64,000 nucleotides of DNA from Gammaproteobacteria bacterium (GTDB lineage: Bacteria > Pseudomonadota > Gammaproteobacteria > Burkholderiales > Burkholderiaceae_C): contig JAHJWB010000019.1 of assembly GCA_018828125.1 (NCBI GenBank), forward strand, positions 242,582-306,581, given 5' to 3'. Made by a program: the position numbers and the translations under genes. Shown here piece by piece: positions 56,816 through 64,000 of the stretch (positions are counted from its first letter, which is position 1; each line of letters opens with the position of its first letter). The notes below the pieces were generated by a model. The model was not told the DNA's origin. It saw nothing but the letters and a program-made list of their open reading frames with translations, and did no database searches.

Positions 56816-57550
56816 TTATTCGGCAGACTGGTGGCGGGCGTGCTGCACGCCACTGCGCACTTCCTGGACACCGGCCAGAAAATCCCAGAACTGCTTGGCT
56901 TGCTTCTTGATCTGGTAGTCGACTTCGGCAAACTGCTGTTCCACCATCTCGGCCATTCGGGTGTCCAGGCTGGCGGGTGCAATCTGCAGGTAAGCCTCGG
57001 ACTCTGATCCGTCGCGGCGCACGGTGGCACCCGCGCCGCGCGCGATTTTGAGCATGGCGGTGTTTTCAGACAGCGCATGGATGAAGACCATGTTCACGCC
57101 CTCATTGCGAGCGTGCATCACGGCGCGCTCGAACAGGCGCGCGCCAAATCCGCGGCCACGGGCCTGCTTGAGAACGGACACGCCGAACTCGGCGCAATGT
57201 TTGTGTTCAGGATGCTCAGAAAAGGCCAGATGGGCCATCGCGATGAGTTCAAGGCGGCGGTTGTAGATGCCAAAAATCTCGTCGCGGTTGAAATCAAGCT
57301 GCTCCGCATAGCGGCGAATCTGCTCGTCGTTGGCCGCATAGCCAAAGCGCAGGTACCGGTCCGCAGGCTCCAGCTGCAGCAAGTGCTGCGTGATGCGTTC
57401 GCGGTAGGAGGGGCCAAGGGCGCGAATGGGGACCATCACAGGGTGGGAGTTGGTATTGCGGCTCTCAACAGACGGGCGACCCGCCGCGGGGCGCAGCATG
57501 GCTTTGCTGATGTACCAGGAAGCCTTCAGCCAGTCTTTGGTTGCGATCAT
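56816..57550 (-). CDS. GNAT family N-acetyltransferase
   Basis: The product is 244 residues. The domain starts around residue 42, VPIRALGPSYRERITQHLLQLEPADRYLRFGYAANDEQIRRY. The acetyl-CoA binding motif is FGVSVLKQARGRGFGARLFERAVMHARNEG, with HALSENTAMLKIARGAGA following. The first 40 residues look like a separate leader. The last 60 residues are helical. It is upstream of corC on the same strand, with a 51-base gap; its substrate is unknown. Family confidence is high. Confidence 0.88.
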   Translation of the reverse strand: MIATKDWLKASWYISKAMLRPAAGRPSVESRNTNSHPVMVPIRALGPSYRERITQHLLQLEPADRYLRFGYAANDEQIRRYAEQLDFNRDEIFGIYNRRLELIAMAHLAFSEHPEHKHCAEFGVSVLKQARGRGFGARLFERAVMHARNEGVNMVFIHALSENTAMLKIARGAGATVRRDGSESEAYLQIAPASLDTRMAEMVEQQFAEVDYQIKKQAKQFWDFLAGVQEVRSGVQHARHQSAE

Positions 57551-57625
57551 GCCTGCAAATATAAGGGTTTTCCCTGATCATTTCCAGTCCAATTTGCTGC
57601 ATTGCAACAAAATAAGAGAGTCCAG

Positions 57626-57692
57626 TCAAAATATGATTCAAATTGGCCTCTAGCGCTTATCTATCAAGCGCAAGCAGCTATGTTTTTTGCAG
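57626..57692. repeat. Palindromic repeat in the intergenic space upstream of the GNAT gene
   Basis: TCAAATTGGCCTCTAGCGCT, TATCTATCAAGCGC and AAGCAGCTATGTTTTTTGC form one full copy of the element. It is about 76 bases upstream of the GNAT start codon and separates that gene from the Lrp gene. Confidence 0.85.
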
Positions 57693-57830
57693 TGAATGCG
57701 CACCGGGACACAAGCCAGCAGGTCGCCTCGGAGACGCAACACCCTCTCTTGAAGCCATGGCGACCTCCCGATGACCGAGCAGCGTATATTGATCCGACCC
57801 GCGCGGCAACCGCTCGCGCGACCCGGGCTG

Positions 57831-58313
57831 TCACACAGGTACCGCTGTCGTGGCCTTCACCCGGTCAAGCACAAAACTTGTCTTGCAGTCCTGCACGCTG
57901 GGGTGCTTGAGCAATGTGTCCATGATGAACCGGCTGTAGTGCGCCATGTCGGCCACCACCACGCGCAGCAGATAGTCCATCTCGCCGGTCAGGGCTGCGC
58001 ATTCCACCACTTCGGGCCAGGTCTGCACGCTTGCGCGGAACAGGTCCATGGGGTTGCGTTTGTGGCTTTCGGTGTGTTTTTCGAGCCGCACGTTCAGATA
58101 TGCCGTCAAACCCAGGCCCACAGCCTCGGGTGGCACCAAGGCGACATACCGGTTGATGACGCCGCTGTCTTCCAGGCGCTTGACGCGGCGCAACACCGCG
58201 CTGGGGGACAGGCCCACCTGCTCACCGATGACGTCATAGGTTTCGCGGCCGTTTTCCTGCAGACGGCGCAGGATGGCCCGATCCAGCTTGTCTAGTGCGT
58301 TGAAACCACTCAT
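57831..58313 (-). CDS. Lrp/AsnC family transcriptional regulator
   Basis: The product is 160 residues from MSGFNALDKLDRAIL; a longer frame would add 35 unconserved residues. The HTH lies at about 9-50 (ALDKLDRAILRRLQENGRETYDVIGEQVGLSPSAVLRRVKRLEDSGVI). The effector-binding RAM domain follows (YVALVPPEAVGLGLTAYLNVRLE, VVECAALTGEMDYLLRVVV). Lrp-type regulators near phhA/hpd genes may sense aromatic amino acids; here it is 2.3 kb from them and divergent from the lipase gene, so its targets are open. Confidence 0.9.
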   Translation of the reverse strand: MSGFNALDKLDRAILRRLQENGRETYDVIGEQVGLSPSAVLRRVKRLEDSGVINRYVALVPPEAVGLGLTAYLNVRLEKHTESHKRNPMDLFRASVQTWPEVVECAALTGEMDYLLRVVVADMAHYSRFIMDTLLKHPSVQDCKTSFVLDRVKATTAVPV

Positions 58314-58423
58314 GGCGCAGGATTCTACGAAAACCGGCGCACTTTTAGCAGCCCTTGGCGCGGGCGCGGGTATGTCCCGATAGTGACTCGGCGGGCGCAA
58401 TACAAAAATTGATCTCACAAAAT

Positions 58424-58437
58424 AGAACGATCGTTCT
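58424..58437. promoter_or_regulatory. Palindromic operator candidate upstream of the lipase gene
   Basis: AGAACGATCGTTCT is a perfect 14-bp palindrome 41 bases before the lipase start and 110 bases from the Lrp start. It resembles the TetR-type palindrome at 478-491 and would overlap or adjoin a lipase promoter. Regulation is inferred. Confidence 0.5.
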
Positions 58438-58478
58438 TTTTTGTGTGCATAAAAAAATCAATTCCATGGAGACAACAC

Positions 58479-59417
58479 ATGACCGGATTTTTCAGCCGCT
58501 TGCTGCGGCGACTCGCGCTGGCGGCCACGGCCGGGCTTTTGCTCGCAGGGGCCAGCGCTCACGCGCAAAACGGCTACACCCAGACGCGCTATCCCATCGT
58601 GCTGGTGCACGGCCTTTTTGGCTTTGACTCTGCCCTCGGGGTCGACTACTTCTATGGCATTCCGGATGCGCTGCGCCAGGGAGGCGCGAAGGTCTACGTA
58701 GCGCAGGTGTCGGCCGCCAACAGCACCGAGGTGCGCGGCGAGCAGTTGCTGGCGCAGGTGAAGACCATTCTGGCCATCACCGGCGCGGCCAAGGTCAACC
58801 TCGTCGGCCATTCCCACGGCGGGCCCACCACACGGTATGTGGCAGGTGTTGCGCCGCAGCTGGTGGCGTCGGTCACCTCCATTGGCGGCGTGAACAAGGG
58901 GTCGCGAGTGGCCGACATCCTGCGGGGCGTGGCGCCCGCCGGGTCGGTGTCCGAAGCCGTGGCCAATGCGGCCGCCAAGGCACTTGTCAGCCTGATCAAC
59001 CTCACGTCCGGGGGATCGGGCTTGCCGCAGATGCCAACGGCGGCGCTGGATTCGCTCACCACGGCCGGGCTGGCCAACTTCAACCGCCGCTTTCCGCAAG
59101 CACTGCCCAGTGGCTGCGGCAACGGGGCCGAGCTGGTCAACGGCGTGCGCTACTACTCGTGGACGGGAACAAAACCCCTGACCAACGTGCTGGATGCCAG
59201 TGACGGCCTGCTCAGCGTGATGAGCCTGACTTTTGGCGAGGCCAACGATGGCCTGGTGTCTGCATGCTCGTCCCGATTGGGCAAACACCTGGGTGACTAT
59301 CGCCAGAACCATCTGGACGAAGTAAACCAGCTGCTGGGCCTGCGCGACTGGTTCTCGACCGACCCGGTCACGCTGTACCGCCAGCACGCCAACCGCCTCA
59401 AGCTGTTGGGCCTGTAA
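58479..59417 (+). CDS. lipA: Secreted triacylglycerol lipase (family I)
   Basis: The product is 312 residues from MTGFFSRLLRRLA; a GTG 12 codons earlier is less likely because ATGGAGAC supplies the ribosome site. The signal peptide ends near ASAHAQ (about 28-30). The alpha/beta hydrolase has YPIVLVHGLFGFD (oxyanion loop) and GHSHGGPTTRYVAG with nucleophile Ser112. The acid is probably in LDASDGLLSV or NDGLVS, the His in GKHLGDYRQNHLDEVNQL, where calcium also binds. Such lipases are exported by Sec and type II secretion and need the foldase encoded 3 bases downstream. Confidence 0.93.
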   Translation: MTGFFSRLLRRLALAATAGLLLAGASAHAQNGYTQTRYPIVLVHGLFGFDSALGVDYFYGIPDALRQGGAKVYVAQVSAANSTEVRGEQLLAQVKTILAITGAAKVNLVGHSHGGPTTRYVAGVAPQLVASVTSIGGVNKGSRVADILRGVAPAGSVSEAVANAAAKALVSLINLTSGGSGLPQMPTAALDSLTTAGLANFNRRFPQALPSGCGNGAELVNGVRYYSWTGTKPLTNVLDASDGLLSVMSLTFGEANDGLVSACSSRLGKHLGDYRQNHLDEVNQLLGLRDWFSTDPVTLYRQHANRLKLLGL

Positions 59418-59420
59418 TCC

Positions 59421-60410
59421 GTGAAACACTCCCGCGTTTTCGCAGGAGTCGCTCTTGTCACTGCCACAACCGCCGTGGTCTGGTGGCTGGCGGAGCCGCA
59501 CTCCTTATCAGTGGGAGGGGCATCGTCGGGCCAAGCACCGGTGTCGGCCACGTCGCCCCCCGCCTCCCCGGGCCTGCGCGCCTCTGCGCGGCCGATGGAC
59601 AGCAGCTTCTTTGCGGCCCGTCGTGCCGCCAGCCCCGAACACAGCGCCGACCCGCTGCTGGTCCAGGGTCTGCGCGACTCGCTGGAGGCCCTGTTGATGG
59701 AGGCCCGAGCCGATGACACAGCCGACCCCACCGAGCTCAAGCAGCGTCTGGCCGGGCTGGTGGGCAAACACTTCCCGGCGGCGCTGGCCACCCGGGCCTT
59801 GGCATTGGCCGGGCGGTACGTGGACTACCGCGTGGCGCTGGGTCAGTTGCGCACCCCCCAGGATCTGACAGACCCTGGCGCGTTGCGCGAATCCCTGGAG
59901 GCACGCCACAAGGTGCGCCAGCAGTTTTTTGACGGCGACGAATACGAGGCCTTGTTTGCCCGCGAGGCGGACCTGGACCGCTACACCCTGGCGCGCCTGG
60001 AGATCGCCCGCAACACCCAGTTGCCCCCCGAACAACGCGCCCAGGCCCTGCGCGACGCCGACGGCGAACTGCCCGAAGCACGCCGCACCGAGCGCCTGTC
60101 CGCCACCGAACACATGGCTGCAGCCGCCCAAACCGCCGCGTTCAACGCCCAGAACACCGACGAACGCACCCGCCACGCTGCGCGCAGCACCCAATATGGC
60201 GAAGCGGCCGCCCATGCCATGGCCCAGCTCGACCGGGAAGAACAACACTGGCAACAGCGGCTTGACCAATACAGCCAGGCCCGCACCCAGCAAGGCGACG
60301 GCGCTGCGCTGCAGCAACTGCGCCAACAGCTTTTTTCGGCAGAAGAGCAACAGCGCATCGACGCAGCCCTGGCCCTGCGCCAGTTGCCCCCCCCCGCCCC
60401 CGGGTCCTGA
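59421..60410 (+). CDS. lifO: Lipase-specific foldase (LifO/Lif)
   Basis: The product is 329 residues. It anchors in the inner membrane through an N-terminal helix (about 5-25, VFAGVALVTATTAVVWWLAE) and folds the lipase in the periplasm. A Pro/Ser-rich variable linker (about 30-65) is followed by SLSALL-like LRDSLEALLMEA and the Lif signature RQQFFDGDEYEALF (Arg166 to Asp171 as RxxFFD). The extended helical arm has RLSATEHMAAAAQTAAFNAQNTDE. The gene is 3 bases after lipA, so the two are co-transcribed. The C-terminus is Pro-rich. Confidence 0.93.
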   Translation: MKHSRVFAGVALVTATTAVVWWLAEPHSLSVGGASSGQAPVSATSPPASPGLRASARPMDSSFFAARRAASPEHSADPLLVQGLRDSLEALLMEARADDTADPTELKQRLAGLVGKHFPAALATRALALAGRYVDYRVALGQLRTPQDLTDPGALRESLEARHKVRQQFFDGDEYEALFAREADLDRYTLARLEIARNTQLPPEQRAQALRDADGELPEARRTERLSATEHMAAAAQTAAFNAQNTDERTRHAARSTQYGEAAAHAMAQLDREEQHWQQRLDQYSQARTQQGDGAALQQLRQQLFSAEEQQRIDAALALRQLPPPAPGS

Positions 60411-60594
60411 ACCCGCCCATCGCGAAAAAACCCGGGGCACCCATCCAGCCCTCAAGCGGGTGTATTGCGCAGATATTTGATCATTCGCAATATTCCTGCA
60501 AACGGGGCGATAAAGCCTGTTGATTTCGCCAGAAAAATGAGGCACTGCGCGCCTACAGTGCATGACATTGATCAACGAAAGCCGGAGACACCCC

Positions 60595-61707
60595 ATGAAC
60601 GCTGCCCTGCCGCAAACAAACACCGCCCAACTGGATGCCTGGGAGAACCCCATGGGCCTGATGGGGTTTGAGTTCATCGAATTCACCTCGCCCACGCCCG
60701 GCGTGCTGGAGGCCGTCTTTGAAAAGCTGGGCTTTACGCTGGTCGCCAAGCACCGCTCCAAGGACGTGGTGCTGTACCGCCAGAACGGCATCAACTTCAT
60801 CCTGAACCGCGAACCCCACAGCCAAGCGGCGTACTTTGGCGCCGAACACGGCCCTTCGGCCTGTGGCATGGCGTTCCGCGTGAAAGACGCGCACAAGGCC
60901 TACCAGCGTGCATTGGACCTGGGCGCCCAGCCCATCGAGATCCCCACCGGCCCCATGGAACTGCGCCTGCCCGCGATCAAAGGCATTGGCGGCGCGCCGC
61001 TGTATCTGATCGACCGCTTTGAAGACGGCAAGTCCATCTACGACATCGACTTCGAATTCATCGAAGGCGTGGACCGCCGCCCCGTGGGCCACGGTCTGAA
61101 CCTCATCGACCACCTCACGCACAACGTGTACCGCGGCCGTATGGGTTTTTGGGCTAACTTCTACGAGAAGCTGTTCAACTTCCGCGAAATCCGCTACTTC
61201 GACATCCAGGGCGAATACACCGGCCTGACCTCCAAGGCCATGACCGCGCCTGACGGCAAGATCCGCATCCCGCTGAACGAAGAGTCCAAGCAGGGCGGCG
61301 GCCAGATCGAAGAATTCTTGATGCAGTTCAACGGCGAAGGCATCCAGCACATCGCGCTGATCTGCGACAACCTGCAGGACGTGGTCGACAAGCTGGGCAT
61401 GGCTGGTGTGTCGCTGGCCACCGCGCCCAATGACGTCTATTACGAAATGCTGGACACCCGCCTGCCCGGCCACGGCCAGCCCGTGCGCGAACTGCAATCG
61501 CGCGGCATCCTGCTGGACGGCACCACCGCTGACGGCACGCCCCGCCTGCTGCTGCAGATCTTCTCGACCCCCATGCTGGGCCCGGTGTTCTTTGAATTCA
61601 TCCAGCGCGAAGGCGACTACCGCGACGGCTTTGGCGAAGGCAACTTCAAGGCACTGTTCGAGTCGCTGGAGCGCGACCAGATCAAACGGGGGGTGCTGAA
61701 CGCCTGA
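60595..61707 (+). CDS. hpd: 4-hydroxyphenylpyruvate dioxygenase
   Basis: The product is 370 residues from [14 protein letters not shown], preceded by GGAGACACCCC. It converts 4-hydroxyphenylpyruvate to homogentisate. Two VOC domains: the N-terminal has [25 protein letters not shown], the C-terminal holds iron ligands His173 ([14 protein letters not shown]), His252 ([11 protein letters not shown]) and Glu334 ([13 protein letters not shown]). The [15 protein letters not shown] tail closes the active site. Standard length. It starts a run with a Bug receptor and phhA. Confidence 0.97.
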   Translation: MNAALPQTNTAQLDAWENPMGLMGFEFIEFTSPTPGVLEAVFEKLGFTLVAKHRSKDVVLYRQNGINFILNREPHSQAAYFGAEHGPSACGMAFRVKDAHKAYQRALDLGAQPIEIPTGPMELRLPAIKGIGGAPLYLIDRFEDGKSIYDIDFEFIEGVDRRPVGHGLNLIDHLTHNVYRGRMGFWANFYEKLFNFREIRYFDIQGEYTGLTSKAMTAPDGKIRIPLNEESKQGGGQIEEFLMQFNGEGIQHIALICDNLQDVVDKLGMAGVSLATAPNDVYYEMLDTRLPGHGQPVRELQSRGILLDGTTADGTPRLLLQIFSTPMLGPVFFEFIQREGDYRDGFGEGNFKALFESLERDQIKRGVLNA

Positions 61708-61726
61708 GACGGGTCAGGTAACCCAG

Positions 61727-61738
61727 AGGGTTAACCCT
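61727..61738. promoter_or_regulatory. Palindromic site upstream of the Bug receptor gene
   Basis: AGGGTTAACCCT is a perfect 12-bp palindrome, preceded by GGTAACCC. About 15 bases further a TATACT (61750-61755) resembles a -10 box. It lies 48 bases upstream of the Bug gene, so it could be an operator for a separate promoter. The function is not shown. Confidence 0.4.
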
Positions 61739-61785
61739 GAGCGGATGCCTATACTGCGCGCTCCCTGGAACTCAAAAGGATCCCG

Positions 61786-62751
61786 ATGTCGCTCCGTCGC
61801 ATTTTGTTCAGCGTTGCCCTCGCCAGCGTGGCCACCGCCACCCTGGCGCAGAATCCCTCCGCCCCCCTCACCATCGTGGTGCCTTACCCCGCGGGTGGCC
61901 CGCTGGACATTTCTGCACGCGTCGTCGCCGAAGGCTCCACCGGTCTGGGCACCATCACGGTAGAAAACAAGCCTGGCGCGGGCGGCGGCACCGGGGCAGA
62001 CCTGGTGGCCAAGGCCCCCAAGACCAGCAATATGGTGCTGATGGGCGCGGTGGCCACGCATGCGGTCAACCCCTGGCTGTACAAGAACTTTCCATACAAC
62101 CCGCTCAAGGACTTCAAGCCCATCGCCCTCGTGGCCCGCACGCCCAATGTGCTGGTGGTGAACGCGCAACAGGCGGCCACGCTTGGCATCAAGACCACGC
62201 CCGACCTGGTGCAGTACCTCAAGAAAAACCCGGACCAGGCCAAGTACGGCTCGGGCGGCAACGGCAGCATCGGCCACATCTCGGCCGAGATGTTCAAGTC
62301 GCTCACCAACACCAAGATGGGTCATACGCCATTCCAGGGCTCCAAGCCCGCGCTGGCGGCGCTGGAGTCCGGCCAGGTGCTGCTGGTGTTTGACAACCTG
62401 GCCTCGGCGCTGCCGCAGATTCAGTCGGGCAAGCTGCTGGCGCTGGGCGTGACCACGCTGAGCAGCAATGAGGCATTGCCAAAGGTGCCGAGCATCAATG
62501 ACAGCGTGCAAGGCTTCAACGTGTCGACCTGGTTCGGCCTGTTTGCGCCTGCGTCGCTGCCCGAAGCAGACGCGCGCCGCTACGCCACGGCATTTTCGAA
62601 CGCCATGCATTCACCTGCCGGCATGGCGAAGTTCAAGAAGATGGGGATCACGCCCGAAGAGCTGACGCTGGACGGGTTTGCGCAGTTTGTGCGCTCGGAA
62701 AACAGCAAATACGAGTTTCTGATCCGGGCCGCAAAAATCAAGATCGATTAA
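61786..62751 (+). CDS. Bug/TctC family periplasmic solute-binding protein
   Basis: The product is 321 residues. A signal peptide (about 1-24, LFSVALASVATATLAQ) is followed by the Bug fold: PLTIVVPYPAGGPLDISARVVAE, VENKPGAGGGTGADLVAKA, KYGSGGNGSIGHISAEMF, HTPFQGSKPALAALESGQVLLVFDNLASALPQIQSGKLLALG, ending ELTLDGFAQFVRSEN. Bug proteins bind tricarboxylates or other small carboxylates; the usual TctA/TctB transporter is not encoded here. It lies between hpd and phhA and could capture an aromatic acid, which is only inference. Confidence 0.93.
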   Translation: MSLRRILFSVALASVATATLAQNPSAPLTIVVPYPAGGPLDISARVVAEGSTGLGTITVENKPGAGGGTGADLVAKAPKTSNMVLMGAVATHAVNPWLYKNFPYNPLKDFKPIALVARTPNVLVVNAQQAATLGIKTTPDLVQYLKKNPDQAKYGSGGNGSIGHISAEMFKSLTNTKMGHTPFQGSKPALAALESGQVLLVFDNLASALPQIQSGKLLALGVTTLSSNEALPKVPSINDSVQGFNVSTWFGLFAPASLPEADARRYATAFSNAMHSPAGMAKFKKMGITPEELTLDGFAQFVRSENSKYEFLIRAAKIKID

Positions 62752-62816
62752 CAGCCGTCGGGCAGGTGCGCGCCACTTTCTCGGCGCGCAGGGTCATGGC
62801 GGCAAAGGAGCAAAAA

Positions 62817-63656
62817 ATGGGACAAGCCCCCGTCGTCTATGGCCAATCCACCCGCCCACCGCGTGGCGACTACTCGCGTGCGAGCGCAGACTACACCTGC
62901 CCGCAAGACTACGCGAGCTACACCGCCGCCGACCACGACACCTACCGCCGCCTGTACGAGCGCCAGCGCGCCATGTTGCCGGGCCTGGCGAGCCAGGCAT
63001 TCATTGATGCCCTGCCGTCCCTGGGCGCCAGCGACCGCATACCACGGTTTGAAGAGGTGAACGAGCGCCTGCACAAGGCCACCGGCTGGGAGCTGGTGGG
63101 CGTGCCCGGGCTGATCCCCGAGGTGCCATTTTTCACCCTGCTGGCCAACCGCAAGTTCCCAGTGACGGACTGGATCCGCAAGCCCGAGGAGTTTGAGTAC
63201 ATCGTCGAGCCCGACATTTTTCACGACCTGTTCGGCCATGTGCCGCTGCTGTTCAACCCGGTGTTTGCGGACTATGTGCAGCGCTACGGCCAGGGCGGGC
63301 TGAAGGCGCAGGGGCTGGGGTCGTGCGAGATGCTCTCGCGTTTGTACTGGTACACGATCGAGTTCGGGCTGATCCGCGAAGCGGGGCAGTTGCGGGCGTA
63401 TGGCGCGGGGATTTTGAGTTCGTCGGGCGAGTTGGCGTATTCGGTGCAGAGCCCGGAGCCGCAGCGCATTCCGCTGGCGCTGGAGCGCACCATGCGCACG
63501 CGCTACAAGATTGATACGTACCAGCAGACGTACTTTGTGATCGACAGCTTTGAGCAGTTGTTCGACATGACCGCCGCGGACTTTGCGCCGATCTATGAGC
63601 GGCTGCGGGGGTTGCCGGAGTTTGCGGCGGATGAGCGGGATGGGGTGGCGGCTTGA
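62817..63656 (+). CDS. phhA: Phenylalanine 4-monooxygenase
   Basis: The product is 279 residues from MGQAPVVYG, preceded by AAAGGAGC; two upstream in-frame ATGs would add 7 or 17 residues but lack such a site. It hydroxylates phenylalanine to tyrosine with tetrahydropterin and iron. Iron ligands are visible in EPDIFHDLFGHVPLL (His136, His141) and YWYTIEFGLIRE (Glu182). GAGILSSSGELAYS and QTYFVIDSFEQLF complete the catalytic core. With hpd it gives two steps of aromatic amino acid breakdown. Confidence 0.97.
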   Translation: MGQAPVVYGQSTRPPRGDYSRASADYTCPQDYASYTAADHDTYRRLYERQRAMLPGLASQAFIDALPSLGASDRIPRFEEVNERLHKATGWELVGVPGLIPEVPFFTLLANRKFPVTDWIRKPEEFEYIVEPDIFHDLFGHVPLLFNPVFADYVQRYGQGGLKAQGLGSCEMLSRLYWYTIEFGLIREAGQLRAYGAGILSSSGELAYSVQSPEPQRIPLALERTMRTRYKIDTYQQTYFVIDSFEQLFDMTAADFAPIYERLRGLPEFAADERDGVAA

Positions 63657-63660
63657 TTTT

Positions 63661-63720
63661 TTAATAAAAATCGGCTCTAGCGCTTATCCATCAAGCGGTA
63701 ATAGCTATTGTTTTTATAGT
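63661..63720. repeat. Palindromic repeat immediately downstream of phhA
   Basis: TTAATAAAAATCGGCTCTAG, CGCTTATCCATCAAGCG, GTAATAGCTATTG and TTTTTATAGT make a full copy. It starts 5 bases after the phhA stop codon and ends in a T-rich stretch, so it might help termination. Confidence 0.85.
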
Positions 63721-63779
63721 CCCTGAGTTCTCCTCCGCCCGTTAGGGCTGGGCCTGTCAAAGCCTTGCGCTGGTCTTGG

Positions 63780-63911
63780 TGCGTGCTTTTGCAGAGTGCG
63801 GAGGCCGGGAGTCGCCCGGCATGCGAGTAACTTTCTTTTGCGTCGCCAAAAAGAAAGTCACCAAAGAAAAGGCGACCCCGCTGTCTGCGTCCCCAGCGCT
63901 GCGCGCTGGGG
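63780..63911. repeat. Stem-loop cluster typical of beta-proteobacterial intergenic repeats
   Basis: Three hairpins follow each other: GCCGGG AGTCG CCCGGC (63804-63820), ACTTTCTTTT/AAAAGAAAGT (63830-63858), and CCCCAGCGC TGC GCGCTGGGG (63891-63911). The middle one, with GTCACCAAAGAAAAGGCGAC following, is a motif I recall as recurring across comamonad and Burkholderia genomes. The sequence continues to the window edge. Confidence 0.65.
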
Positions 63912-64000
63912 CAACCTGCGGTGCTCGCGGGCAGGGTGCGCCGCAGAACTCACTGCGCTGCTTTGCACTCCGTTCAGACAACTGCGGCGAGCTAGTCCAC

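Larger units (their letters stand above)
63657..64000. other. Right-edge intergenic region: repeats only
   Basis: No gene is supported. It contains one copy of the GCGCTT/AAGCGC palindrome (63661-63720) and a run of stem-loops, described separately. A 74-codon frame on the minus strand is made of this repeat and looks spurious. Confidence 0.6.

Noticed and set aside
63757..63981. A 74-codon frame on the minus strand at the right edge.
   Set aside because: It consists of the stem-loop repeat block and recalls spurious annotations of that block; there is no domain and no good ribosome site.

Overview
The window looks like a chromosomal segment of a Comamonadaceae beta-proteobacterium, Acidovorax-like. 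GC content is high throughout. The evidence is a tctD/tctE-type two-component pair next to argB, a glyQ-glyS-gmhB-plsC block, a Bug/TctC-type solute-binding protein, phenylalanine hydroxylase next to HPPD, and small GC-rich intergenic palindromes of a type I associate with this family. I see no phage, plasmid, transposase, CRISPR or RNA gene.

Layout. (1) 1-4.6 kb: a TetR regulator cut by the left edge, SlmA, a histidine kinase/response regulator pair and ArgB. (2) 4.7-16.8 kb: a surface-polysaccharide (O-antigen) locus. It has a WecA/MraY-type initiating transferase, a GT2 glycosyltransferase, a 1265-residue methyltransferase/coiled-coil/GT2/GT4 protein, two acyltransferase-3 membrane proteins, two methyltransferases and a Wzt/Wzm ABC exporter. 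(3) 17-20.5 kb: a parvulin-type prolyl isomerase, a large exported surface protein with a codon style unlike its neighbours, and a small lipoprotein. (4) 20.6-31.5 kb: a compact type II secretion operon in the order E-F-G-H-I-J-K-L-M-N(C-like)-D, the Xanthomonas Xps order. (5) 31.7-39.2 kb: a membrane-anchored glycoside-hydrolase-like protein, the dTDP-rhamnose genes rmlBDAC, and a two-domain fatty acyl reductase. (6) 39.4-46.4 kb: phasin, TetR, TPR protein, CoaX, LysM protein, rhodanese, YgjP-type metallopeptidase, PlsC, GmhB. (7) 46.5-57.6 kb: GlyS/GlyQ, asparaginase and a LysR regulator, FabB/FabA, Lnt, CorC, a GNAT protein. (8) 57.8-63.7 kb: an Lrp regulator, a secreted lipase with its dedicated foldase, HPPD, a Bug receptor, phenylalanine hydroxylase. 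The last 340 bases hold only repeats.

How it fits together. Regions 2 to 5 are mostly a cell-envelope and secretion district: dTDP-rhamnose synthesis feeds a polysaccharide that is methylated, possibly acetylated, and exported by Wzm/Wzt. Beside it sit the type II system and an exported surface protein; a foldase-dependent lipase, a classical type II substrate, lies further right. Near the right end PhhA and HPPD form consecutive steps of phenylalanine/tyrosine breakdown.

The most unusual signal is a palindromic element of about 50-65 bp, core GCGCTT...AAGCGC, present at least seven times. Three copies are read through in frame inside proteins (histidine kinase, RmlD, YgjP-type peptidase), one abuts the plsC start codon, and one has the form of a terminator. 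This resembles, by inference, the protein-coding palindromic elements of Rickettsia.
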